Of a stretch of DNA of 31,463 nt, positions 18,775 to 27,525 are shown piece by piece; position 1 is the first letter of the stretch, and each line of letters opens with the position of its first letter. Source of the stretch: Balamuthia mandrillaris (lineage: Eukaryota; Discosea; Longamoebia; Balamuthiidae). The stretch is taken from contig JAVKOQ010000512.1 in assembly GCA_031835245.1 (NCBI GenBank), positions 1-31,463 on the forward strand. Direction: 5' to 3'. The translations under genes and the position numbers were made by a program. The notes under the pieces were generated by a model. The model did no database searches. It saw only the letters and a program-made list of their open reading frames with translations, and was not told the DNA's origin.

Positions 18775-19986
18775 ATGGCTCAAGTGCTGAACGGCTCGAA
18801 CGACTTGGAAAGGCTGGAGGACCTCTCCACCAAGACCTACAAGGAACAGGCCGTGTGGTTCCTCAACGCCTTCTGGGAGGACTTTGCCAAGGAGGAGGCG
18901 GAGAGGCTGTGGAAGTTCAAGCACCAGTGCGACGAGCTGGACCACGCCAAGAAGGCCCAGGGCTGCGCGCTGGACGAGCTGCAGGCTCACCGCTTCCTCG
19001 AAAAATTCAACGAGACCATGACCGTTCAATCCATGAGAGACAAGCTGCGGTCCACGGGAGCCATCGGTGCCAAGGTCAAGCTGGTCCCCTTGATCCACAT
19101 CCTCATCATCCGCTTCAACGTGGACTGGCACACCCTGGTCAATGCTCCCCAAGGCAGCAAGGAGGAGATCGCCAAGGCTCAACAGCTGTTGGACGAGGTG
19201 CAGGCCGCTTTCCAAGAGTCTGAGGCCAGAGCCGCTGAAGCCGCTGCCGCCTTGAAGGAGGCTAAAGCCCGAGAGGCGGACGCCAAGGCCAGGGAGGCGG
19301 AGGCCAAGGCCGCTGAGGCGGACGCCAAAGCCAGAGAAGCGGAAGCCCACTCCCGGGCGGAGGAGGCCAAAGCCACCGAGGCCGAGGCAGTGGCCAAGGA
19401 GGAGGAGCTGAGGGCAGCCAAGGAGGAGCAGGAAGCAGCATTGGCGGAGGTGAAGGCCCAAGAGGATGCCTACAACAACAAGACGGCGGAGCTGAAGAGA
19501 GCCAGCGAGGAAGGCGGTTTGGTCTCTCGCAACAAGGCCAAGAACGAGCTGGCCCAACACTTGCAGGAGGACCCTCTCCCCTTGCGTCGTGCCAAGATCA
19601 CCCTGGAGGCTGCTGTGAAGAAGGCTGAGAAGGCTGCTCAGATCGCTGCTGATGCTCGCTCTGCTGCCGAGGAGTCAGCCAGGCAGGCTGAGGCTGCTGC
19701 CCAACAGGCCAGCAGCGCCCGCGCCGCCGCGGAGCAAGCCGCCAGGCAAGCCGAGCAGGCCAGAGCGCAAGCAGAGCAGGCCAGACAACACTCGGAGAGG
19801 GCCAAGGAAGCAGCTGAGGAAGCGTTGGAGGAGGCCAAGAGGAAAGTGGAGGAAGCGGAGGCGTACTTGCAAGAGGTGAAGGCTCGTCTGCCTCAGGGAG
19901 CCATCTGGTGGATGGAAAGGGAGTTGCACGAGGCGAGGGCGTATTTGCCCAAGAGCAAGGGTGGTTACAACAAGAACGAGAAGTAA
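18775..19986 (+). CDS. LAV1-2/CBP40-like coiled-coil protein, paralog 3
   Basis: Single exon, 403 residues, start MAQVLNGSND. It is nearly identical to the adjacent paralog 2, so this pair looks like a recent tandem duplication; paralog 1 lies 8 kb away on the other side of the YadA-like and HSBP1 genes. The main changes are loss of one heptad in the first Ala/Glu arm, loss of one Gln-rich heptad in the second arm, and HTLVNAPQG for HELVNAPQG at the end of the head. The tail AIWWMERELHEARAYLPKSK is unchanged. It converges with the ZFAND1-like gene after 159 bp containing a (CT)n tract. Confidence 0.85.
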   Translation: MAQVLNGSNDLERLEDLSTKTYKEQAVWFLNAFWEDFAKEEAERLWKFKHQCDELDHAKKAQGCALDELQAHRFLEKFNETMTVQSMRDKLRSTGAIGAKVKLVPLIHILIIRFNVDWHTLVNAPQGSKEEIAKAQQLLDEVQAAFQESEARAAEAAAALKEAKAREADAKAREAEAKAAEADAKAREAEAHSRAEEAKATEAEAVAKEEELRAAKEEQEAALAEVKAQEDAYNNKTAELKRASEEGGLVSRNKAKNELAQHLQEDPLPLRRAKITLEAAVKKAEKAAQIAADARSAAEESARQAEAAAQQASSARAAAEQAARQAEQARAQAEQARQHSERAKEAAEEALEEAKRKVEEAEAYLQEVKARLPQGAIWWMERELHEARAYLPKSKGGYNKNEK

Positions 19987-20044
19987 ATAACGGCAATTAC
20001 CGCCTTACTCTGTACTGTAATAAGAGTGAACATTTGCTTTCTTT

Positions 20045-20048
<4 letters not shown>

Positions 20049-20083
<35 letters not shown>
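20049..20083. repeat. (CT)n microsatellite
   Basis: A pure CT tract in the convergent spacer between coiled-coil paralog 3 and the ZFAND1-like gene. Confidence 0.9.
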
Positions 20084-20087
<4 letters not shown>

Positions 20088-20145
20088 GTGCTCTCCGCTC
20101 ACATGAATAACCCGAGTGAAAAAGAAGACGCAAAAAGAAAAGGAG

Positions 20146-20600
20146 CTAAAGATTAGATAGTTTTTCTAGTAAAACACACCCACCGCTTTGAAGCACATCA
20201 GGAGGAAGATCACAGAGTTTGGTGGCATTTGGCATAGGCTCCCCTGTGTTCACTGATATCAAGTACAGTTTCTTTCCAAACAATAACACGAGTCAAACAC
20301 AAGTGTTGCAGGAAAAAGGAAGAAGGAAGAGGGAGTTACCTCAGCACCCATTTTGTTATTGAGATTCTCGATGCGACCTGCATCAGCGATGATGTCCAAC
20401 ACTTTGCCAACGACGTGGTTCTTATTGAAGAACATCATCTTTGGTTGGACTTTGCTGTCCATTGGGAAAAGCACTTCTAAGTAGTACCGATTCTCTGCCG
20501 TTATCCTCTCATCGCCCTGCGCAAGAAACGTATCGTGAGAAGAGAAAAAAGAAATAGAAGAGAAGCAGGAATGCAGAATGAGGAGAGAGAGAGAGAGAGC

Positions 20601-20631
<31 letters not shown>

Positions 20632-20923
20632 GAGAAGAAGAAATAGCGAAACCTTTGCAGTTGACTTCATGCGCATGAGTTGCACTTTAGCGCTTTGTTT
20701 CTTATTTCGGTGACTCTTCAAAAAACCTTCTATACGACTTAACACAGAAGCTTGGCGTTGTTTGTGCTTTTGTAGCTCCTCAGCTCTAGCAGGAGATACT
20801 GAAGCAGAGGATTCGGGCGAGTTGCTGGGATCGTTCTTGCATCTATGATCTGAAGGTGCTCTATGCCTGTTGTGTTTAGTTATTTATGAGTTAGTCTCTA
20901 TCTGGCTCTGGCTCTGCCTCTCT

Positions 20924-21007
<84 letters not shown>

Positions 21008-21844
21008 CATCTCTCTCCCTCTCTCCCTCTCCCAATTTAGTTTGCTTCTTCTTTTGGTCTCTCTTCTCTCATCTTTATGAGGTGGTGGGTGTAAGTACCG
21101 CAAACAAAAGTTCTTCTTGCAGTATGGACAGATGACAGGAACCAATTCGCCGTCCTTGCACGTCTTCACAGAACATGGATTCGACTTCTCAGGTTTGGTA
21201 GTCTCAGTCGTTGGGCACCCCGCTTGAATGTGTTCATCCATCTGTGAACATACCGAGTATTAGAGACGAGGAAAAGGAGAAAGCATAAAGAAGAATGAAG
21301 CATGAAGAAGAGACAAAGAGGACAGGAAGCGAAAGAGAACGTTGGCAAGAGAAAAGAATTCGAGCAAGACAAGTCAAGAGGAGAAAAAAAAAGAAGAAGA
21401 AAAGCAACAAAGAGGAAGCACCTTTGCGTTGACATCTTCGCCGGGAGCGACGCGCACAAGTGCGCCACACAATGGACATGAAGGCAAAACTCTCTGCACC
21501 AAACAAAAAAAAGGGGGTGTGGTTTCAGTATTCACAGACTACCTTCACAAGATTGAGAAGCAAAGAAGGAGATGAACAAAAGAAGAAGAATACGTGTATT
21601 GGTACCACTTACGTCTCTTGTTTCATGCAACTCGCATTGATGGTCTTTGTACTTGTGATGCTCCAAACAAAAGATCCTGTGGCAAGCATCGCAGGTGAAC
21701 GGCAAAAAATCTAAGATGGGTGTGTCAGCAAAGCCAACAGATATCTGATTGTTTTTTTTTAAAAAAGGATGGAGAGAAAGCGTGCGTACCCAGCTGCTTG
21801 CAGTCACGCTTTGAACACTGCTTGCCAAGCGAAGGGAACTCCAT
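20146..21844 (-). CDS. ZFAND1: ZFAND1-like protein: two AN1 zinc fingers plus ubiquitin-like C-terminal domain
   Basis: Seven exons: 21790-21844, 21613-21710, 21422-21493, 21099-21241, 20653-20866, 20340-20516 and 20146-20271; 294 residues. The first AN1 finger covers residues ~10-43 (CSKRDCKQLDFLPFTCDACH, IFCLEHHKYKDHQC). The second covers ~98-131 (CSVKTCKDGELVPVICPYC, NFCLRHRAPSDHRC). The C-terminal domain (KVQLMRMKSTAKGD, RYYLEVLFP, MMFFNKNHVVGKVLDIIADA, KLYLISVNTGEPMP) aligns with human ZFAND1. That protein binds p97 and the 26S proteasome and helps clear arsenite-induced stress granules. The extra CxxC-rich exon between the fingers (VLPSCPLCGALVRVAPGED) is more like ZFAND2 proteins, so this copy mixes features of both. 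It diverges from the monooxygenase gene over a 165-bp promoter. Confidence 0.92.
20920..21003. repeat. (CT)n microsatellite in an intron
   Basis: Interrupted CT tracts in the fourth intron of the ZFAND1-like gene (20867-21098). Confidence 0.9.
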
Positions 21845-22009
21845 CACACCCGGCAGCACTACTACTTTCTTTCTTTTCTGCGGAATGACAACAATGAGGG
21901 GCATGCATCGTCGACAATATTTTCTCGATGACGTGGAGTATCTTTGGAACTTAGAATATGCAAGTAATTTGAGGAATGCAAGGAATGTAGGAAGGAAACG
22001 AAGAAAAAA
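21845..22009. promoter_or_regulatory. Divergent promoter, ZFAND1-like / monooxygenase
   Basis: It contains one GTCGAC (21910-21915) followed by AATATTTT, echoing GTCGACAAAATATTT in the Rpt1 promoter (9165-9179). No TATA box is obvious. Confidence 0.4.
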
Positions 22010-23167
22010 ATGCAACAGAAGAAGAAAAGAGTAGCGGTGATAGGGGCTGGTGCTGCTGGCCTCGTAGCTGCTCGCTACCTAAAGGAGGCTGGGTTCGACG
22101 TGGAGGTCCACGAGTACAGCGACCGCGTGGGCGGCACCTGGGTCTATACCGACGACACCGAGGAGGAAGAGCAGAAATGGCTGCAAGAAGCAGCAGGGGA
22201 GCAGCATGACGGCAGCGCCTCTCCAAAGGTCTTCAGCAGCATGTACCGCAGCTTGAGGACCAACCTTCCCAAGGAAATAATGGCCTTCAGCGACTTCCCT
22301 TTTGACCCTTCCATTGAAAGCTCCTTTGTTACGCACGACCAAGTCAGAGACTATCTTCAAGACTACGCTGCTCACCACCAACTTTTGTCGCTGATCCGCT
22401 TCAACAGCACTGTTCGTTGTGTGGAGCCGTTTTCCAGTGAGGGAGACGGCTGTCAGCGTTGGCGAGTGGCAACTGCACCTACTACATCGACATGTAATGG
22501 CCAACAACAGCATGAAACGTATTCTGTTGTGGACGCGGTGGTTGTCTGTAATGGCCACTTCTCACAGCCTTACTATCCCTTTATACCCGGCTTGAAGGTA
22601 ACCTTTTCTTTCTCCTTCATGTTGTTTGTTTTTATGTTCCGTTTTTTTGTGTGTTAACACTCGACAAATACCTCAACGAAAGGACTTTCCCGGAATGGTG
22701 ACTCACAGCCACAACTACCGAAACCCTCAACACGAGAGTTTTGTGGACAAGACCGTTTTGGTGGTGGGCAGCGGCGCCTCCGCTGTCGACATTTCAAAAG
22801 AAGTAGCGACAGTGGCTAGCAAGGTCATCGTTTGCATCCGAAAGCAACAAACACTCAAGGCCTCTTCTTCTGATCGTTTGGAGGTCATGACAGACGCTTT
22901 CTCCAGAGAAATGGACAACTTGGAAAAGCGTTACAACACAACCATCAAAAGTTTGCGGTCTAATGGAAAAGTTGAGTTTTGTGAGGAGGGAGATGAGACT
23001 ACCAGAACAACTGAGGAAGTGGTAGATACGATTTTGCTTTGTACCGGATACCTTTACCACTACCCATTTCTGAGCCGGTCGTGTGGAGTGGAATTAACTC
23101 CTGCAGAAGGAGATAGTCCTTCTCAAGTTCGTACGTTTCATTCTTCTCTTCGCTTTTTCTTTTTTGA

Positions 23168-23198
<31 letters not shown>

Positions 23199-23801
23199 TC
23201 CACCGTTTCTCTTTCTTTCTTGTTTTGGTAAAAGTTAATCCTAGTAAACACAGAAGGAGGCGTGAGAGTGAAACCTTTGTACAAACATATCTTTCATGCT
23301 AGGTATCCTTCTCTCTGCTTCATCGGTCTCTGCTTCAAAGTACTTCCATTTCCATGCTTTGAAGTTCAAACCCGATGTGTAGTTGCTGCCTTCTCTTCGC
23401 TTCTTCATCACCAAACTACCCAAACAAAAGAAGCAGAAAACGGAGGAAAAGAAGATAAAACCTTCATTCCATCCATTGAAGCAATGCAGAAAGGATGCAT
23501 GGAAGAGGAGCAACAAAGAGAAGAGTTGCATATACCTGAAAGAAAAGCCCATATGTTAGGTGGCAAGCAGTGGCAGTATTACAAGACATTGGAACAGATC
23601 TTTAACTTGACGCCACTGTTTCAGGATTGGAACGTTTTGGAAGAGATTTACAACGATGTGGCTCGTTCTCGCATCACATCACCGGATCATTACCGAGAAA
23701 GAAACTATCAATTGCTGCGGGAAGGAGAAGAGAAGGGAGAAGGAGAAGGAAGGAAGAGAAGTACAGTCAAATGGACTTGCAAAGAGCCATCCTTAGCCTA
23801 G
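22010..23801 (+). CDS. Flavin-containing monooxygenase (FMO)
   Basis: Three exons: 22010-22597, 22683-23130 and 23245-23801; 530 residues. FMOs use FAD and NADPH to add one oxygen atom to soft N or S nucleophiles. The FAD-binding Rossmann motif is GAGAAG at residues 12-17, followed by [13 protein letters not shown]. The FMO-identifying sequence FxGxxxHxxxY is [11 protein letters not shown] at 198-208. The NADPH-binding GxGxxA lies at 225-230 ([10 protein letters not shown]), and the late TGY motif appears as [13 protein letters not shown]. Third-exon text ([20 protein letters not shown]) also fits. The last ~25 residues are Glu/Gly/Lys/Arg-rich and run into a (GA)n repeat, so the true C terminus could differ. 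An alternative frame there ends at 23962 but would overlap an exon of the acetyltransferase on the other strand. No membrane anchor is seen. Confidence 0.93.
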
Positions 23802-23809
23802 CTTATCAA

Positions 23810-23811
<2 letters not shown>

Positions 23812-23852
<41 letters not shown>
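23812..23852. repeat. (GA)n microsatellite between convergent genes
   Basis: About 20 GA units lie in the 66-bp gap between the stop codons of the monooxygenase (+) and the acetyltransferase (-). Confidence 0.92.
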
Positions 23853-23854
<2 letters not shown>

Positions 23855-23867
23855 CAGGACACACTGT

Positions 23868-24538
23868 TCAGGAGACGGTTGCAAAGGCAGGAGCATAACG
23901 AAGAAGACCCCTGGGAGCAGCACCAGAAGATAGAATACCTTCTGTCACTTCCAACACCATAAATGATTCTTTTTGTTGTTGAAAAGACGAAATAAGAAAA
24001 ATGGAACAACAAGAAGAACACGGTGTTGCATACCATCATCAACAGGAAAAGGAGCCTCTAGCCCGAACTGCCGAGCCGGCTTAAACCCAAACTTTGGATA
24101 ATACTCAGCGTGGCCCACCACAACGACGGCCAATGGATACCTCTCTTGGTCGCGCCTCACGATGGCGAGAGCGTGTCGTATAAGCTGTGAGCCGATCCCT
24201 CTTCGTTGAAAGCGCGGAGAGACAGCCACAGGAGCAAGGGCTAGCACATGCCCGCACGCTCGCCCGCTGCTGTCGAGCACTTCCGCACGACTGAAAGAGA
24301 TGTACCCAACGATGCTTTCAGCTTCCTTCTCCTCGTTCTTCATGGTCGCCACAAGCGCGAGCTCAGGATAGAAAGCGCCCGCAGAGCCGCTGCGAAGGGC
24401 CTTTACCAGAGCGGCCTCGTCGGGTCCTCCAAAAGCGTCACGAAGGACCTCAGCGACGGCATCGCCATCGGCAGTTGGAGCTTCTGGTCGGATGGAGACT
24501 GTGCCAGAGGGCCGCTCGTAGCCTTCTTCGCTCAACAT
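23868..24538 (-). CDS. GNAT-family N-acetyltransferase (YhbS-like)
   Basis: Two exons: 24034-24538 and 23868-23968; 201 residues. GNAT enzymes move acetyl from acetyl-CoA to an amine. The acetyl-CoA-binding motif A is VSPRFQRRGIGSQLI with the R/Q-x-x-G-x-G core. Upstream strands ELALVAT and IVGYISFSR, then LAPVAV, are in the normal order. Downstream, VVVVGHAEYYPKFGFKPA and GLEAPFPVDD are the hallmarks of the bacterial YhbS-like subfamily, continued in exon 2 by SFMVLEV, GLLRYAPAF. The exon 1 donor GTATGC and phase-1 join are clear. Substrate unknown. The bacterial-type subfamily could reflect an old transfer, but the intron shows it is a settled host gene. ATG 24595 in frame would add 19 residues. 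It diverges from the carrier gene. Confidence 0.88.
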
Positions 24539-24768
24539 TTTTTTATTTCGCTCTATTCCCTTAAGTGCATCACACACATAAACGAACCAGAGCAATTCTC
24601 GTCCCGAAAAGCGGTGAAGATAGGCCGGCTGAACAGGGAGAGCTGCGATTGCTTTGTGTCTTCTTCGGCAGCGGACGATTTTTCGTGGAACTCAGCGGCA
24701 GAGGAAGAAGAAGAAGAAGCGGTAAAGGAAAGAAAGAGAAGGCCAAAGTACCGTTAGCGACAACAATA
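24539..24768. promoter_or_regulatory. Divergent promoter, acetyltransferase / mitochondrial carrier
   Basis: A 230-bp shared upstream region between the two start codons; no GTCGAC palindrome or inverted CCTTAAA pair is found in it. Confidence 0.35.
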
Positions 24769-25683
24769 ATGGCCACCTCGTTTCTGGTAGACATGCTCCT
24801 CGGCGGCCTCTCCGCTGGCATCGCCAAGCTCGCCGCCGCGCCTCTTGAAAACATCAAGCTTCTCAAACAATGCCAACACTACCGCTCCCCCCTGACCGAC
24901 CGCATCGAACCCAAATACTCGGAAGCCTACCTGGGCATCCCGCTGCTCCTGGAGCTCCCAAGAAGAACGGGCTCCTACCAGTCCTTGTTCGGCGGCACTA
25001 TCGTCAACTTGCTTCGCTACTTTCCTACGCAGGCCCTCAACTTTGCCCTCAAAGACTACCTCCGTAACCTTCTCCCCACGGTGCGTCGCGACCGCAGCTT
25101 CCTCCTCAACTTCTTGTCCTTGCTGGCCAGCGGTGGCGCGGCCGGTGCCCTCAGCCTCGCGGTGGTCTACCCCCTGGACACTCTGCGCACCCACATGGGG
25201 CTCAACGCCATGCTGGAGAGGCCTCTCTACACGGGCTACTGGGACTGCATCAAGCAGCTCGTCCGCAACCACCCCTTGGCTCTCTATGCCGGCTTTCAGG
25301 TCTCCGTTCTTGGCATCGTCTTCTACAGGGGTTTCTACTTTGGTCTGTACGACGGGTTGAGGCCCGTTCGTGACCAGCTGGACCGTCTCTTCTCAAGGAA
25401 CGCCTTGTGGCAGGCCAGCAGTCGCTTCGTGTTCGCTGTCGCCGTGTCCTCTGCCGCTGGCTTCATCACTTATCCCTTTGATACGATCCGTCGCTGTCAG
25501 ATGCTCACTGGAAAGAGCGTGATTGGAGCCACGGTTGCCATTGTGGAGGAAGGAGGCGGCTGCACGGCTTTGTGGACCGGAGCTGGAGAGAACGTGCTAA
25601 GGACCATCCTGTCCTCGCTCGTGTTGGTAGGTTACGACATGGCCAAGAGCATCGTTGCGCCCAGCAAACCCAAGCATACTTGA
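24769..25683 (+). CDS. Mitochondrial carrier, ADP/ATP-translocase-like, divergent signature
   Basis: Single exon, 304 residues, start MATSFLVDML. The three SLC25 signature repeats are PLENIK (25-30), PLDTLR (135-140) and PFDTIR (236-241). Several stretches match ADP/ATP carriers specifically: GIAKLAAAPLENIKLL, RYFPTQALNFALKDYL, GGAAGALSLAVVYPLD, ALYAGFQVSVLGIVFYRGFY, FGLYDGLRP and GENVLRTILSSLVLVGYD. The diagnostic RRRMMM hexamer of ADP/ATP carriers is replaced by RRCQML (241-246). So this is an ADP/ATP-carrier relative that may move another adenine nucleotide or have altered kinetics. It would sit in the inner mitochondrial membrane (or a mitochondrion-related organelle) with six membrane helices. 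It is GC-rich with strongly biased codons. An open frame extends 5' to 24565 but lacks family similarity. Confidence 0.92.
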   Translation: MATSFLVDMLLGGLSAGIAKLAAAPLENIKLLKQCQHYRSPLTDRIEPKYSEAYLGIPLLLELPRRTGSYQSLFGGTIVNLLRYFPTQALNFALKDYLRNLLPTVRRDRSFLLNFLSLLASGGAAGALSLAVVYPLDTLRTHMGLNAMLERPLYTGYWDCIKQLVRNHPLALYAGFQVSVLGIVFYRGFYFGLYDGLRPVRDQLDRLFSRNALWQASSRFVFAVAVSSAAGFITYPFDTIRRCQMLTGKSVIGATVAIVEEGGGCTALWTGAGENVLRTILSSLVLVGYDMAKSIVAPSKPKHT

Positions 25684-25826
25684 AAGAAACACCGCATCGC
25701 ATAGTGCAACAACGTTACAGTCGAGAGACACGGCCTGGGCGTGCCCTCGACTTGTTGTAGGGAGAGAGGAGACGAGACTTGGTGCTATTTCTGTTTTTGG
25801 TTTTGTTTTATCCAACAATGCTATAT

Positions 25827-26408
25827 TTACATGTGCTCAGCTTCCAGCTCCCTGCTGTGCCTCTTCTCTGGGCGGGCATCTTCATCCAGCCTCATCTTCT
25901 TTCGCTTCCCAGAGTCGACCTTCTGATGCTGCTCCTTCCTCTTTCTCTCCTTTGCTGGCTTTCTTTTGCATGGGCGTCGTAGATACTTTAGCCCAGATCC
26001 AATGGGAGGCACTCTTCCTCCTGACCTCTCGTCTTCATAACAACAAAAAGAGAATGGCGGGCTCGTGTCGTACGCCCACAGCCCATCCGCCGAAGAATAC
26101 TGCACAGCACCAACCTCGCCGTCGCTGCCAAAGAGGATCTCCTCCAAGAGGTCCAGCTCGCTGGGGTGCTTCTGTTCGGGCAGGGGCGTTTCAGAAGGGG
26201 TTGCCATGAAGGCGGCCTCGTCCTTGAGGGGCTCCTCCGTGTAGACCAGCGGAGGAGGAGAAAGCAGCGGAGCACAATACAATGGAGAAGCAGCGTCTTG
26301 CGGGGGTCTCGTCCAGAAATCTTCGGACCAAGCAGCTGGGGGTGGCTCCTGAGAGAACAGCAGGTCTGCATCGAGTCCTGCAAAGTGGCCTAATCGGTGG
26401 TAGGCCAT
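25827..26408 (-). CDS. Unrecognised acidic protein with nuclear-localisation-like tail
   Basis: Single open frame of 193 residues, start MAYHRLGHFA. I do not recognise it. The first ~110 residues are Pro/Glu/Asp-rich with clusters such as ELDLLEEILFGSDGEVG, which look like an acidic activation segment. The C-terminal third is strongly basic (LRRPCKRKPAKERKRKEQ, SGKRKKMRLDED), a multipartite nuclear localisation signal, ending ELEAEHM. No folded domain is evident. It converges with the carrier gene after 143 bp and is the last ordinary gene before the telomere-side island. It could be a spurious open frame, but its length, biased composition and clean ATG favour a real nuclear protein. Confidence 0.5.
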   Translation of the reverse strand: MAYHRLGHFAGLDADLLFSQEPPPAAWSEDFWTRPPQDAASPLYCAPLLSPPPLVYTEEPLKDEAAFMATPSETPLPEQKHPSELDLLEEILFGSDGEVGAVQYSSADGLWAYDTSPPFSFCCYEDERSGGRVPPIGSGLKYLRRPCKRKPAKERKRKEQHQKVDSGKRKKMRLDEDARPEKRHSRELEAEHM

Positions 26409-26974
26409 GGTTGTTCAGCGCTGGCCTCTGTGCGTATGAGAGAAGTTGTTGATGGTTGGGAGTTGCGATGCAAGGAATGAAGTTTAAACGCAAACCAATA
26501 TAATAAAAAAGGTATTGAACACTGAAGGTACAACGATGAAAGCATAGTCTGATGTCGTTAGCGGAGAGCAACCTGTCATGCCCGTTCCGTCAGCAAGCGA
26601 TGTGAGGGTGGTTCGAAGGCGTCCACAGATGAAAACACCATCAGTTGGCCGTGGTCAACGAGTCCGCCACTCCATTCCAAAAAAAAAAAAAAAACGTGAC
26701 GCTATGGAAAGGTTGTCGCCGCTCCTTTCGAAACAGATCGAAGCCTACACAACTTGACCGGCTGAGAGGCTGCAGGTTGTAGGCGAGGTCGAACGCTACA
26801 ACCGCCGCATGCAACAAAAGATTCAGGAGTCGGTGGCTGTTCAACCTTGCCTGGATAAGGGGGGAAAGCGGCGAGCATGTGACGGACAGGACGCTGTCAG
26901 CGTTACCGCTCAAAGCTCGTGCGTGTTCCGGAGGACCGCACCGATGGCCATGAAAAGGAGAAAGCCATCTGTGC
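26409..26974. other. Intergenic, last normal-composition DNA before the subtelomere
   Basis: This includes the presumed promoter of the acidic protein and a run of about 16 A at 26679-26694. A minus-strand open frame (26641-26913) has no recognisable features. No tRNA or other RNA gene is seen. Confidence 0.45.
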
Positions 26975-26992
26975 TTAGGGTTAGGGTTAGGG
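26975..26992 (+). repeat. Interstitial telomeric repeat (TTAGGG)3
   Basis: Three head-to-tail TTAGGG units in the same orientation as the terminal array. Base composition changes sharply from GC-balanced to AT-rich within about 20 nt to the right. Confidence 0.9.
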
Positions 26993-27264
26993 GCGAGTAC
27001 TCTTAAACCTAAGCTAGCCTCTCCTTGTAACTTAAAGAAATATCATAAAAAACTAAGTCTAAAATAGATACACTTATATTGTGATGAAATTTTTTTTAAT
27101 CTTTTCTAAAGTTGTAAATATCAATAAAAAGGCAGTTTTGTTAAAATATTTTTATAATACTAAGAAAAAAATGTTGAAGATAAAGAAATAACAACAACAT
27201 AAAAAAAAACTTAATATCATAAAAACATTTCAACATGAAAATAGAAAATAAAAAACAAACAAAA

Positions 27265-27525
27265 TCAAATATTAAAATGTTGACAAATAGCTTTTTCACT
27301 ACCATACTTAAGCATTAAGTTTCTCCATTTGTCTTTGCAGTCCACATTTGTCCTGAGTTGCTGAGGTAAAGTTGATGCAATCTCAACCCAAGTAGCTTTT
27401 TTATGAAGACGCAAATGAATCAACTCTTTTGTTTCTTCATCACTCCAAGGTTGATGTTGACGATGATTGGAAGTTTTGATGCGAGTTCTTGGAGTAGAAG
27501 TTTGAAGTTGAAAGGGTCCATTTTT
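27265..27525 (-). CDS. Telobox-like Myb/SANT DNA-binding segment of the same element
   Basis: This minus-strand open segment of about 86 codons lies directly downstream of, and in line with, the recombinase frame. It reads QPWSDEETKELIHLRLHKK, ATWVEIASTLPQQL, RTNVDCKDKWRNLMLKYG. It has the three-helix Myb pattern: an early Trp with an acidic run, a middle Trp, and a recognition helix with the telobox signature VDxKDKWRN. TRF1, TRF2, Taz1 and plant TRB/TBP proteins use that helix to read TTAGGG-type DNA; here the usual Leu is Cys (VDCKDKWRNL). Whether it is translated as part of the recombinase, separately, or not at all cannot be decided from sequence. Its place between TTAGGG tracts supports a role in choosing telomeric insertion sites. 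Confidence 0.72.
   Translation of the reverse strand, partial: KNGPFQLQTSTPRTRIKTSNHRQHQPWSDEETKELIHLRLHKKATWVEIASTLPQQLRTNVDCKDKWRNLMLKYGSEKAICQHFNI

Noticed and set aside
23627-23962. Alternative C-terminal frame of the monooxygenase ending SLPTP
   Set aside because: Needs an unsupported frame change and would overlap an acetyltransferase exon that fits its family well; kept only as an uncertainty.
24565-24768. 5' extension of the carrier as a mitochondrial presequence
   Set aside because: The extension is Glu/Lys/Arg-rich and lies in the divergent promoter; carriers of this type lack cleaved presequences and ATG 24769 aligns with the family.
26560-26640. tRNA-like GGTTCGAA box
   Set aside because: I could not form an acceptor stem, D arm and anticodon arm around it.
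26641-26913. Minus-strand 90-codon open frame beside an A-run, possible retroposed gene
   Set aside because: No domain, no start context of note, and no target-site duplication could be seen around the A-run.
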